DNA of 64,000 nt from an uncultured Maribacter sp. (GCF_947500405.1 NZ_CANMRY010000003.1:248001-312000), one strand, 5' to 3'. Shown: positions 37,541 through 48,500, counted from the first letter of the stretch. Numbers and translations are program-made. Notes: generated by a model not told the origin, from the letters alone.

Positions 37541-40234
37541 TTATTCACTAATTGAAGCATGTCTATCTCCTTTCAAGGCTCCCCAATCTTTATTAGGCTT
37601 TGGTCCCATTTCAAATTCTAAAGTACTGCCGTTCATAATAGCATCATGATGAATCCAAGATTTTGTGTAAGCTTCTCCATTTAAAGTCGCAGATTGTATG
37701 TACACATTTTCTTTTGAATTGTTATTCGCTATTATAGTAAAGACTTTACCATTTGCAAGATCTATACTTACCTTTTTAAATGCGGGGCTTCCTATTTGAT
37801 AGGTTGGACTTCCGGGGCAGGTAGGATAAAATCCCATGGCTCCAAAAATATACCAAGACGACATTTGTCCGCAATCTTCATTACCTGGTAAGCCACCAGG
37901 AGTGTCTTCAAAATTATCATTAATTAATTCTCGGATTAATTTTTGCGTTTTCCATGGTGCTCCAACATAATTGTATAAGTATGGGGAATGCATTGAATAT
38001 TCATCGCCTACGTAATAGAAGTCGTTTTTAAAGAAATGGTCTAAGTATTCCTCTAGTTTATGATTGCCTCCCATAAAATTGGCTAATCCTTGCACATCTT
38101 GTGGTGCAAAAAGAGTAATATTTCGAAAATAATTTTCTCTATCCTTGTCGCTTCCATACGCCCACCCACTAATTGATGGGTCGTTAGCATCTCGCCAAGA
38201 ACCATCTGCATTTCTTCCTCGCACCATTTTGGTTTCCGGGTCTAAGAAATTCTTGTAATATAATGCACGTGCCATAAATTCATCATAAACATCTGTTTTA
38301 CCCATAGCTTTCGCCATTTGAGCTATACAATAATCGTCATAAGCAAACTCCATGGTTCTTATGGCAGACTCTCCATATTTATCAGTAGGTACATACCCTA
38401 ATTTTTGATACTCTAAAATTCCTGCACGCGCCACATAACGACCAGTACTTTTAGTAGTTGCATTTTTCATCATGGCTTCAAACGCTTTATCAACATTATA
38501 GCCTCTGATTCCTTTTACGTATGCATCCGCAATTACAGCATCGCCATGTGTACCATGCATAATGTTTGAATAGCCTGGACTTGGCCATTTTGGAATCCAA
38601 CCGCCTTCATCATAAGAGTTAAGCAACGCTTCAATCATTACTGAAACCTTCTCAGGTTCAAGAAGTATAAGCAATGGATGTTCCGAACGGAATGTATCCC
38701 ATAAAGAAAAATCAGTATACATAACTCCTGGCATTACTTTGCCATTAAACGCACTATAATGATAACCATCTTCTGTTATATTTCTTGGTAAAAGCATACA
38801 ACGTTGTAAAGCGGTGTAGAAAATTTTCTTATCTGTTTCTGAGGCTTCAATTTTGATTTTACTTAGTGCTTGATTCCATTTATTTTTGGTTTCTTCTGCT
38901 GTTTTTTCAAAATCCCAATGATTAATTTCACTATTTAGATTTTTTCTTGCTTGGTCTATACTTATAAAAGAAGTCCCAATTTTAACTTGTACTTTTTCGC
39001 CTTCGTTAGTTTTAAAAGATATATGAACTGCATTAGCCTCAGCGCCTTTAGTTGCCATTAGACTAATTTGTTCTGGCGCATGTGTTACTGGAGGTGCGCA
39101 ACCAAACTTTAATGTAGCACCGCCACCACTATCAAAATATTCAATTTTAATGCTATATGTTTTAGTGGCTTCTAAAGAAATGCTATACGTATCAGTAGTT
39201 GCACCTCGATTATACCAAGAATCTATAACTAATTTTTCATCTATAAATAAGCGTACGCCATCATCACTAGTAACATAGAATTTATGAATTCCTGATTGTT
39301 TTGTTACGAGTTCACCAATGTATTTTGCTGAAAATAGATCTGGTTTTATGCCTGCAAAAGGAGATCCGCTCCACTCGAAATCTATAATAGCATCATTTCT
39401 TGTAACACTTGGTTTTCCAGATAAGTTTAGATTGTTATAAAATTCACCTGTAAATCCTTCAGGAAATAGTAGAGATGTCTTAGTTATATCAGGTTTTGGT
39501 ACTATCGTAAAACTATCAAAAGGCTTACTAAATTTTGCCACAAAATACGATGCAAATTCTCTGCCGGTATAGCCCATATTTCCAGTTCTACCCGTATTGT
39601 CTGTATAACCTTCTATCTCATTTTTTTTTGGATTTACACGAAAATAACCATGTGCAACAGGGTTATCTATAATAATATGGGATTCTTTTGATTCTGGATA
39701 CGTAAACTGTAAAAACTTAGCTTTAGCAACAGCAGTTAATTCTGCTTTAATATTGTAATCCTCTAAAGTAACCGAATAATAATGTGGTTTTGCTATTTCA
39801 TTAGCATGGTTAAATGTGGATGCGCGTTCTTCTGGTGTAATTTTTAAATCTCCAACCATAGGCATTATAGTTAGCGAACCATATTCAGACATAGAGGCTC
39901 CGTTTGGATAATGCGTACTTCTAAATCCTTGAATTTTTTCATGCTCCCACCAATACGGAATATCTTTTTTTGTGGTTTGTGGGCTAATCTGTGTCATTGC
40001 AAAAGGTGCTCCAACACCAGGATAAACATGTCCTTGCGGTAATTCGGCTTGACTTAAGGTAGATTTACCAGACCATGGTTTTGTTCCTATTCGTGTATCA
40101 ATGTAATCTATTGAAGAATTTACTTCGGTAAGTGAATCTTGAGTTTTATTAGGATTACAACTTACTGTTAAAAGCGTACCTATTACTAATGTATATACTA
40201 ATTTTGAGGATACTGTTAAGGTTACGCTTTTCAT
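37541..40234 (-). CDS. GH92 alpha-mannosidase with an inserted PA14 domain
   Basis: An 897-residue lipoprotein (LVIGTLLTVSCNPNK, Cys26), over 100 residues longer than its paralogues. The N-terminal GH92 beta domain (YIDTRIGTKPWSGKSTLSQA, FRSTHYPNGASMSEYG) is interrupted at about 256-382 by a PA14-like module (EGFTGEFYNNLNLSG, FYVTSDDGVRLFIDEKLVID, YSIKIEYFDSGGGATLKFG). It then resumes with VHISFKTNEGEKVQVKIG. The catalytic domain keeps FSLWDTFRSEHPL, a Glu in RENYFRNITLF at the spacing of the usual TEGNAW acid, and GNEDCGQMSSWYIFGAMGFY. PA14 domains often bind carbohydrate and may position the enzyme on mannan. It is 28 bp after the CoA-transferase gene and precedes another GH92. Confidence 0.93.
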   Translation of the reverse strand: MKSVTLTVSSKLVYTLVIGTLLTVSCNPNKTQDSLTEVNSSIDYIDTRIGTKPWSGKSTLSQAELPQGHVYPGVGAPFAMTQISPQTTKKDIPYWWEHEKIQGFRSTHYPNGASMSEYGSLTIMPMVGDLKITPEERASTFNHANEIAKPHYYSVTLEDYNIKAELTAVAKAKFLQFTYPESKESHIIIDNPVAHGYFRVNPKKNEIEGYTDNTGRTGNMGYTGREFASYFVAKFSKPFDSFTIVPKPDITKTSLLFPEGFTGEFYNNLNLSGKPSVTRNDAIIDFEWSGSPFAGIKPDLFSAKYIGELVTKQSGIHKFYVTSDDGVRLFIDEKLVIDSWYNRGATTDTYSISLEATKTYSIKIEYFDSGGGATLKFGCAPPVTHAPEQISLMATKGAEANAVHISFKTNEGEKVQVKIGTSFISIDQARKNLNSEINHWDFEKTAEETKNKWNQALSKIKIEASETDKKIFYTALQRCMLLPRNITEDGYHYSAFNGKVMPGVMYTDFSLWDTFRSEHPLLILLEPEKVSVMIEALLNSYDEGGWIPKWPSPGYSNIMHGTHGDAVIADAYVKGIRGYNVDKAFEAMMKNATTKSTGRYVARAGILEYQKLGYVPTDKYGESAIRTMEFAYDDYCIAQMAKAMGKTDVYDEFMARALYYKNFLDPETKMVRGRNADGSWRDANDPSISGWAYGSDKDRENYFRNITLFAPQDVQGLANFMGGNHKLEEYLDHFFKNDFYYVGDEYSMHSPYLYNYVGAPWKTQKLIRELINDNFEDTPGGLPGNEDCGQMSSWYIFGAMGFYPTCPGSPTYQIGSPAFKKVSIDLANGKVFTIIANNNSKENVYIQSATLNGEAYTKSWIHHDAIMNGSTLEFEMGPKPNKDWGALKGDRHASISE

Positions 40235-40262
40235 ATATTTCTAAAGGTTTAATAAACTGCTT

Positions 40263-41465
40263 TTAAAGCCTCTCTATTGTTATAACATTCTCATTAATTA
40301 ACTCTTGAATTTCTTGTTTACTCAGTCCTAATTCTGCTAAAATCTCTTCTCCGTGTTCGCCCAACATTGGCGATGGTCGTTTTATTTTCCCAGGAGTTTC
40401 GCTCATAGTAAATGGTATATTAGTAACCTTTACTTTACCAGCTTTAGGATGTTCTACCTCTACAAATGTTTTATTGTGAATGACCTGCGGATTCTGTTCT
40501 ACTTCAGTATGGTTATGTACTTTGGCCACCCACAAATCCATTTCCAGCATAATATCTAACCACTCATCTGCTGTTTTGGTTATTGTTACAGCTTCTATTG
40601 CAGCATGAACTTCGTCACGTTTATCATAAAGTACTTGCGCATCATCATATTGCATAAGCTTAGGTTCTCCTAATGCCTCAACTAACTTAGCCCATGGATT
40701 CATAGCTATTGTTAAATAGCCATCGTTTGTTTTATATGTTCCAAATGGTGCTCCACTTCCTGGGTGTCCTATATTTGATTCTGGTCGTTCAAAAGGGGTA
40801 TTTAAGTTCTGAATTGCAAAGAAATCCTGCATTTGAAAAGCTATAGCAGACGACAATAAATTTGTTTTTATTTCTTGCCCTTTACCCGTTTTCTCTCTAA
40901 AATATAATGCTGCAAGAATAGCATAAACAGAATTCAATCCGTTTACTTGGTCGCAAAGCGATGTTCCTAATACCACAGGGCCATCAGATTTTTTTCCACT
41001 AGTCATCGCAGCACCACTAACACTCTGCACTAACAAGTCTTGCCCTGGTCTAGTTACATAAGGGCCATCTGCACCCCAACCACTTGCTGAACAATAAATA
41101 ATGCTTGGGTTAATCTTTTTTAAATCTTCATATCCAAAACCCAAACGCGCCATCACTCCAGGACGAAAATTCTCAACTACTACATCTGTATCTTTAACAA
41201 GTTTGTAGATGATTTCTTTTCCTTCTTCAGATTTAATATCTATAGATAATGAGCGTTTGTTTCTATTCCAAGCCATAAAACAAGGCGATTCGTCTTTGGC
41301 AATCCATTTGTTTAAAAATGTCATACCTCTATAAATATCTCCAGTTCCGTTTCTTTCTATTTTTATAATATCTGCACCCAAATCACCCATCATTTGGGTT
41401 GCATAAGGCCCTTGTAATAATTGTGAAAAATCTAAAACCTTAACGCCTTCTAATGCTTCTTGCAT
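40263..41465 (-). CDS. CaiB/BaiF-type (class III) CoA transferase
   Basis: A 400-residue cytoplasmic enzyme with class III CoA-transferase features: VKVLDFSQLLQGPYATQMMG, GADIIKIERNGTGD, WNRNKRSLSIDIKSEEGKEI, DVVVENFRPGVMARLGFGYE and SASGWGADGPYVTRPGQD. Asp143 in GQDLLVQSVSG aligns with the catalytic Asp that forms the acyl anhydride in formyl-CoA transferase. It moves CoA between carboxylic acids; the acids here are unknown. It is the first gene of a unit with two GH92 enzymes, an unusual setting. One possible role is activation of an organic acid liberated from the glycan (an acyl substituent) or made in oxidative sugar breakdown, but that is speculation. Confidence 0.9.
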   Translation of the reverse strand: MQEALEGVKVLDFSQLLQGPYATQMMGDLGADIIKIERNGTGDIYRGMTFLNKWIAKDESPCFMAWNRNKRSLSIDIKSEEGKEIIYKLVKDTDVVVENFRPGVMARLGFGYEDLKKINPSIIYCSASGWGADGPYVTRPGQDLLVQSVSGAAMTSGKKSDGPVVLGTSLCDQVNGLNSVYAILAALYFREKTGKGQEIKTNLLSSAIAFQMQDFFAIQNLNTPFERPESNIGHPGSGAPFGTYKTNDGYLTIAMNPWAKLVEALGEPKLMQYDDAQVLYDKRDEVHAAIEAVTITKTADEWLDIMLEMDLWVAKVHNHTEVEQNPQVIHNKTFVEVEHPKAGKVKVTNIPFTMSETPGKIKRPSPMLGEHGEEILAELGLSKQEIQELINENVITIERL

Positions 41466-41820
41466 TTTTATAATTTTATATTAGTGTAAAATCTAAATTT
41501 TTAAAACTTTTTAAGCTCATTCTAAATTTTCATTTTTGAGATATTTCATGACTATTTTAACTTCTTTTCTAACTAAGCAGAACGAAATAAATACTTCTAA
41601 AAATCCATTTTATACTAGTTTTCAAGAATTTTAAACTACTCTATAAATATAATTTTCAAATATTTAATAAAATTAACATTTCGACGAACACCTCCTAGAA
41701 ATACCTAAATAGCACTTTTAAGGCTATAAAAACCCTCAAAACTTAAATACAACTCATAAATAGCTATAAATAAAGTAAGTACTTATCGTTTTCAATACTA
41801 AAAAAACTAAATTTATTTAA

Positions 41821-41828
41821 TATATTTG
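41821..41828 (+). promoter_or_regulatory. Candidate -7 promoter box (TATATTTG) for the tandem GH38 genes
   Basis: TATATTTG matches the Bacteroidota sigma-ABfr -7 consensus TAnnTTTG exactly. It lies 3 bp before the LacI-type operator and about 52 bp before the GH38 start codon. The -33 element is not obvious. The arrangement predicts a transcription start within or next to the operator. Confidence 0.6.
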
Positions 41829-41831
41829 ATA

Positions 41832-41847
41832 ACTAAACCGATTTAGT
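41832..41847. promoter_or_regulatory. LacI-type operator upstream of the tandem GH38 genes
   Basis: ACTAAACCGATTTAGT is the exact reverse complement of the 7255-7270 site. It ends 33 bp before the GH38 start codon and begins 3 bp after the TATATTTG box, where a bound repressor would block initiation. Its distance of over 33 kb from lacI indicates control in trans. Confidence 0.82.
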
Positions 41848-41880
41848 TTTTCTTAAAAATTTGTTTAAATTTAATTAATT

Positions 41881-44800
41881 ATGCTCTTGAATATTAAAAA
41901 ACTTTCTATTTATTTTAAGGATTGTTTTTGTTTTATACTTCTTTTGGCTGTTAATATTCATGCCCATGGAGTTAAACCTAATTTAACTAAAACTACAATA
42001 GTATTTCATGAAGGTAATAGTAATAGTCACATTCATGAGCTAAACTCCAACTACAAACTCTACAAAAATTGCAAAAATGATACAGAAGGCTATAGCAAAT
42101 CACTAAGCGGACGAGAATTTGGAGCTTATGGGTCGATTAGGGATGGGCTGTATAGCTCACTATTTACCCGGTCTAATAGCAACGATGAGCCTATTGGGTT
42201 TTTGACAAGTACAATTCCTGTAGATTATACTAAAGAGAGCGTTACCTTTTTTATGTTAAGCAACATTTCGCTAAAGCATAGAGACCATTTTAAAATACAT
42301 GTTAACGACAAATTTCTACTTACGTTTAAGGCCAATGAAGATGGAACTTTAAATATTTCAGATAATATATTCAAAAGCAAGGCTGAGTTTGTTTTGATTA
42401 AGCGTGACGGTAATGGAGATGGTTATGGTGCCATGCGACTAACCGTACCAACTTCTTTTTTAAAAAAAGGAGAATCTGCAAAAATTAAAATAGAAGGCCA
42501 TAGAAAAAACGATAATGCGTGGGTTATGATTTTTACAGCTACTGATGCTGTAGAGCGTATTAAAAAATCTGCAACTACTGAAACTGCTTTTGATATTAAA
42601 GAAAAAAATGGAAAACTTTATATAGACGCTCCTAGGTATTTTTCTGGAAGAAAGGTATATGTTGTTAGCGACGGTGTAAAAAGCAAAGTAAAAACATTTG
42701 AGGTGTTGGGCGAACAATCAAAAGCATCATTCACTATTGCGCCTCCTAAAAATGACTTCAAAATTGTTTATGGAGACGAAGCTCTGTCATTACTTTTTGA
42801 AAACAACGATGGTACAACATCAAAAACCGATATTGAAGGGCATTATTTATACCATCATAAAACCAACTATAAAAATGGTTGGCGAGCTTCTTTAACAAAA
42901 ATGTATCGTCCCGAATATTTTGATACGTATGACGATTTCTTTGATAAAAAATATGCAGATGGAGGTATTTCCATCATGAACTCAAGTCATCAAGACATTG
43001 CATGGGTAGACAGACCAGAGGTTTGCATTATATTAAGAGATACGATGCTTTTAACACCTGTAATTAAAGATGCTTTTATTAGAGACGATTACGGGTTTGA
43101 TATTGAAGATGGTTTAATGCTAAGAGAATATCTTAACAGACACCCAGAATCTCAAGAAAAAATTACAACACTTTTAAATAAGAAATTAATCTCTGTTGGC
43201 GCTACATACAATTGCCCTTACGAAGATATGTATGATGCCGAAGACCAAGTACGTCAATTATATCTTGGTAAAAAATGGGTAAAAAAGACCTTTGGGGGGT
43301 ACGATTCTAAAGTATACTGGAACGTAGATGTACCTGGAAAAACGTTACAATTACCACAAATACTAAAAAAAGCAGGTGTAGATTATATGGTAATTAGTAG
43401 ACATTCTAGAGGGATGTTTCATTGGGCTAGTCCTGATGGAAGCTCTGTTTTTACATATTCCCCTGGGCATTATGGTGTTGATGAAACTATGCTAAGGCGA
43501 GGTAACATGAACTCTAAAATAAAATATGGTGCTGAACAAATAAAGTTTTGGGAGAAGAATTTTGAAGATGGTAAAGTACAAACGCCACTACTATCTAGCC
43601 AAGATATGTTGCCCGCTATTGACTATTCTGATTATATAGCATCATGGAATACATTTGATACTTTAAAAGATGAAAAAGGACAACCTAAAGACGTGAATTT
43701 ACCACCTATGGAATTAATGACTGTAGATGAGTATATGCCACTTGCCGAAAAACATGCTACAAAAGTAGATACTATTTTAGGAGAACGCCCAAACGTATGG
43801 CTTTACATTCATGGGCCAGGGCATCACGATGCACTTACGGCAAGTAGAGAAGGCTCTAAGTTACTACCAGCTGCCGAAAAATTCTTATCAATAGCTAATA
43901 AAATAGAACCTGCTAAAATGCCTTATCCATTTGAGGAATTTGATGAAGCTTGGCAAGCTAAAATTTATCCCGACCACGGTTGGGGTGGTCATGATGGCGA
44001 TGTTACCGATAATTTATTTCAAGCAAATCTTGTAAAATCAAGAACTTTAGGGCAAAACCTTTTAGATAAAGGGATTAACTTTTTATCAAGCTATGTAAAA
44101 TCTAATAAAAAATTAGGTATACCCATCGTATTGTATAATAGTTTATCCTGGAAACGGAATGACCCTGTAACCACTACGGTTCATTTTCCTAAAGGAAAAA
44201 TTCAAAATATTTCTATTGTTTCTGCAAATAAAAAAGAAATAGCATCACAAACTAACAACAAACAATTACATGATGATGGCAGTATTAAAAGTATAGCTAT
44301 TACGTTTATTGCTGAGGTTCCTTCTATTGGTTATAGTACCTATTACATTCAAAACAAAATCAGCTCTAAACAAAACAAATATGAAAACGCCACGCTAGAT
44401 ACTTACGAGAATCCGTTTTACAATATCACGTTTGAAGATGGTGGTATTTCACAAGTATATGATAAAGCATTTAAGAAAAACTTATTTAAAACAGATGTGT
44501 TTAAAATAGGAGAAGTATTTACTATGGAATCTTTTGGAACAGGTGCTGGCGAGTTTGGAGATATACAGCAACCTTCTATGAAAGATTTTGACCAAGTAAG
44601 CATTCATAATCCTAAATGGAAGATTATAGAAAATGGCCCAGTTTATACAAAATATAGACTAGAGCAACAAATTTTACATAGTATAGTAAGACAAGATGTA
44701 ACGCTGTATCATAACTTAAAACGCGTTTACTTTAATAACAGTTTACGCAATTGGTCTGGTAAATTGTATCGTGAATTTAGAACAGCATTTCCTATAAACA

Positions 44801-45483
44801 TGGATAGTCCTGAGGTAGCTCACGAAGTACCTTTCGGAAACGTACGCGTTGGTAAAGATGAAATTGAAACTGGTGGCGAATGGTACACACCGTTTTGTAA
44901 AGATGTACGCCCAAGAGGCATTATAGATTGGATTTCTGCAACAGATGATGATGTAGCCATAACTTTAAGCTCATCTGTAGCTGCTGCCGATTGGATTGAC
45001 CCAACAGGAAAAACCAATACAACTATGTTACAAAATTTATTACTAGCCAGTAGAAGATCTTGCCATTGGGAGGGTAATGAATATTTACAAGGTGGAGACC
45101 ATCACTACCATAATGTATTTACATCCAACAAATCAGGAAGTGTAAAGGGACAAAAAATAGCAAAACAAGAAAACGAACCTATACAAATTGTTATAAACCC
45201 TGTAACCACTTTAAAACCATACTTACCAGAAAATTTGAGTTTCTTTAAAATTGATGCGGAAAATGTCATCATCACAACAATTAAAAAAGCGGAAGAGTCT
45301 GAAGAGTTTATTGCGAGAATGTACAATCTTAAAGATGGAAATGAAAGCGTAAATATGTCTTCTTATTTCAATATAAACTCTTACAAGCATACTAATATTA
45401 TAGAAGAAAATCCTAAACCAATAGCACCAAAATTAGTACTTGGTAAATATGCCATTGAAACTTTTAGCCTTGGAACTAAATAA
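41881..45483 (+). CDS. Secreted GH38 alpha-mannosidase, long form (tandem copy 1)
   Basis: A 1200-residue exported enzyme (signal peptide ending near NIHA28). Residues about 30-350 are a beta-rich N-terminal region (LTVPTSFLKKGESAKIKI, KLYIDAPRYFSGRKVYVVSD) absent from the 951-residue GH38 at 4374 and not recognised by me as a known domain. The catalytic domain starts with MNSSHQDIAWVDRPE (metal ligands His370, Asp372). WNVDVPGKTLQLPQIL gives predicted nucleophile Asp483, and YPDHGWGGHDGDVTDN gives a further metal His. A long C-terminal beta region follows. GH38 enzymes are retaining Zn-dependent alpha-mannosidases. It is followed 17 bp later by a same-length paralogue and is preceded by a promoter box and LacI-type operator. 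Confidence 0.94.
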   Translation: MLLNIKKLSIYFKDCFCFILLLAVNIHAHGVKPNLTKTTIVFHEGNSNSHIHELNSNYKLYKNCKNDTEGYSKSLSGREFGAYGSIRDGLYSSLFTRSNSNDEPIGFLTSTIPVDYTKESVTFFMLSNISLKHRDHFKIHVNDKFLLTFKANEDGTLNISDNIFKSKAEFVLIKRDGNGDGYGAMRLTVPTSFLKKGESAKIKIEGHRKNDNAWVMIFTATDAVERIKKSATTETAFDIKEKNGKLYIDAPRYFSGRKVYVVSDGVKSKVKTFEVLGEQSKASFTIAPPKNDFKIVYGDEALSLLFENNDGTTSKTDIEGHYLYHHKTNYKNGWRASLTKMYRPEYFDTYDDFFDKKYADGGISIMNSSHQDIAWVDRPEVCIILRDTMLLTPVIKDAFIRDDYGFDIEDGLMLREYLNRHPESQEKITTLLNKKLISVGATYNCPYEDMYDAEDQVRQLYLGKKWVKKTFGGYDSKVYWNVDVPGKTLQLPQILKKAGVDYMVISRHSRGMFHWASPDGSSVFTYSPGHYGVDETMLRRGNMNSKIKYGAEQIKFWEKNFEDGKVQTPLLSSQDMLPAIDYSDYIASWNTFDTLKDEKGQPKDVNLPPMELMTVDEYMPLAEKHATKVDTILGERPNVWLYIHGPGHHDALTASREGSKLLPAAEKFLSIANKIEPAKMPYPFEEFDEAWQAKIYPDHGWGGHDGDVTDNLFQANLVKSRTLGQNLLDKGINFLSSYVKSNKKLGIPIVLYNSLSWKRNDPVTTTVHFPKGKIQNISIVSANKKEIASQTNNKQLHDDGSIKSIAITFIAEVPSIGYSTYYIQNKISSKQNKYENATLDTYENPFYNITFEDGGISQVYDKAFKKNLFKTDVFKIGEVFTMESFGTGAGEFGDIQQPSMKDFDQVSIHNPKWKIIENGPVYTKYRLEQQILHSIVRQDVTLYHNLKRVYFNNSLRNWSGKLYREFRTAFPINMDSPEVAHEVPFGNVRVGKDEIETGGEWYTPFCKDVRPRGIIDWISATDDDVAITLSSSVAAADWIDPTGKTNTTMLQNLLLASRRSCHWEGNEYLQGGDHHYHNVFTSNKSGSVKGQKIAKQENEPIQIVINPVTTLKPYLPENLSFFKIDAENVIITTIKKAEESEEFIARMYNLKDGNESVNMSSYFNINSYKHTNIIEENPKPIAPKLVLGKYAIETFSLGTK

Positions 45484-45500
45484 AATTAATACATTAAAAA

Positions 45501-48500
45501 ATGAAAATTAAAAACCGAAAATCAATCTTTAATCTAATTTGTTATCTAGGCATTACCTTAATTACAATTAGTATTTGTTATGCTAACAACAGCATAAAGC
45601 CTAATACCAACACTTCAATTATTCACGGTGGCACGAGTAATGTTGGGCATATAGAGAGTCTTAACACCAATTATCGTTTACACCAAATTTGTAAAGATGA
45701 TATTGAAGGATATAAAGAAATGCTTTCTGGTTCTGAATATTTCTTATATCCGTCTATAAGAGAAGACATGAATGTAGCGATGATTTCAAGAGCTACCACA
45801 GGAAAAAAAGGATTCGAATTTTTAACAGGAGAAGTTCCTAAAAACTATGCTAAAGATAAAGTCAACTTCTTTTTTATTAGTGATATTGATTTTAACCTCA
45901 GAGAATCGTTTGATGTTATTGTAAATGACAAACCATTACTAACTTTCAATTCTAATAAAGATGGCTCACTTTCTATAACAGAAAACCCAGGGAATGGTCA
46001 TGCCGAATACATTTTAGTAAGGCGTGATTTAAACGGCGACGGTCTTGGTGCTTTTCGTTTAACCGTACCTACATCATCTCTAAAAAAAGGAAAAAGTGCA
46101 AAAATTAAAGTTGTTGGGCGTAAAAAAAGCTCCAACTGTTGGTTTATGATTTTTAAAGGTACAGATGTTGTAGAACGCATCAATAAATCTGTTACCGATG
46201 AAGCTGCCTTTAGTATCAAACAAAAAGATGGAAAACTTTATATAGATGCACCTGCACATTTTTCAGGAAGATCTGTTTACGTCATTTCAGACGGAAAAAA
46301 AAGTAAAACTAAAACCTTTTCTGGCCAAGCCCAACTTGCCAAAACATCATTTAACATAGCAGCACCAAAACAATCGTTCAGTATTGTTTACAATAATCAA
46401 GAAATTGCTTTAACTTTTAATAAAGGCGACGGTAAAGCCATGAAATCAGATATTGAAGGACCTTTTTTATACCATCATATTACTAATTACAACCCTAACT
46501 GGACAGCTTCATTAGCAAAATTATACAAGCCAGAGTTTTTTGACACCTATGATGACTTTTTTAATAAAAAATATGAAAAAGGACTGGTATCTATTATGAA
46601 CTCTAGCCACCAAGATATTGCTTGGGTAGACAGACCAGAAGTATGCATTATTTTAAGAGACACCTTACTCCTTGCACCAGTACTTAAAGATGCTTTTATA
46701 AGAGATGATTATGGTTTTGATATTGAAGATGGATTAATGCTTCGCGAATATATTGAAAGACACCCAGGCTCTGAAGAGCAAATTACAACATTGCTGCAAA
46801 GAAAATTAATGTCTGTTGGCGCTACTTACAATTGCCCTTACGAAGATATGTATGATGCTGAAGACCAAGTGAGACAGTTGTACTTAGGAAAAAAATGGGT
46901 AAAGAAAACCTTTGGTGGTTACGACTCTAAAGTTTACTGGAATGTTGATGTACCAGGAAAAACAATGCAACTCCCACAAATATTAAAAAAAGCTGGTGTT
47001 GATTATATGGTAATTAGTAGGCATGCAAAAGGCATGTTCCATTGGGCTAGCCCTGACGGAAGCTCTGTATTTACCTATTCACCTGGGCATTACGGTAACG
47101 ATTTACTGTATCTTTCTAGAGATATGAATAACAAAATGAAATATGGTGCAGAACAAGTATTGTATTGGGAAAATAGTTTTGCCGAAGGTAAGATACAAAC
47201 CCCTTTACTATCTAGTCAAGACATGCTACCTGCTATTGATTATTCAGATTATATTGATACCTGGAATACCTTTGATAAAGTAAAAGATGCTGAAGGTAAA
47301 GCTATAGACGTTAATTTACCAAAAATGGAATTAATGACAGTTGATGAATTTTTTCCTTTAGCAGAAAAGAATGCCACTAAAGTAGATACCATAATGGGAG
47401 AACGCCCTAATGTATGGGTTTACATTCATGGCCCTGGGCATCACGATGCACTTACAGCAAGTAGAGAAGCCTCTAAATTATTACCAGCCGCTGAAAAGTT
47501 TTTATCTATAGCAAATAAAATTGAACCAGATTTATCGCCATATCCCTTTGAAGCCTTTGATGAAGCGTGGCAGGCCAAAATTTACCCAGACCATGGTTGG
47601 GGTGGTCATGATGGCGATGTTACAGACAACCTTTTTAAAGAGAGTTTTGTAAAATCTAGAACCATGGGGCAAAACCTTTTAAATGATGGTATAGAACTTA
47701 TTTCATCTAAAATTAAAAAGAACGAAAAATTAGGAAAACCTATCGTGCTTTTTAATAGTTTATCATGGAAAAGAACAGACCCAATAACTACAACTTTAAA
47801 ATTTACTAAAGGCAATATAAAACATGTCACTATTGTATCTGCTAATAAAAAAGAAGTGCCATCTCAAACATCTAATGCTAAATATTATAACGATGGTAGT
47901 ATTAGAAGTATTGATGTTACTTTTATAGCAAAAGATATTCCTTCCATAGGTTATGCTACGTACTACTTACAAGATAAAAATTCGGCCTCAAAAGGTAAAA
48001 ACAATTCAGCTACAACTAGTACGTATGAGAATTCATTTTACGCTATAAATTTTGAAAAAGGTGGTATTACTAGCGTATATGACAAAGAACTGAAGAAAGA
48101 ATTATTTGACAGCAGTGTATTTAAAGCTGGCGATGTGTTTACAATGGAATCGGTTGGAAATGGCGCAGGAGAATTTGGAGATGTGCAACAACCTACCATG
48201 AAAGATTACGATCAAGTAAGTGCTCACAATACCGAATGGAAAATCTTAGAAAATGGTGTGGTTTACACCAAATACAGATTAGAACAACAAATTAATCATG
48301 CTATTGTAAGACAGGATGTAACCTTATATCACGATTTAAAACGTGTTTATTTTAATACAAGCTTACGTAATTGGTCTGGAGAATTATACAGAGAATTTAG
48401 AACCGCATTTCCATTAAATATGGATAATCCAGAAATAGCGCATGAAGTACCTTTTGGAAGTGTACGTGTTGGAAAAGACGAAATTGAAACAGCAGGAGAA

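Larger units (their letters stand above)
41466..41880. other. Divergent intergenic region between CoA transferase and tandem GH38 genes
   Basis: About 415 AT-rich bases with no gene. The right end holds a TAnnTTTG promoter box (41821-41828) and a LacI-type operator (41832-41847) serving the plus-strand GH38 genes. On the minus side, upstream of the CoA transferase, I see no exact TAnnTTTG box and no operator match. Confidence 0.6.
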
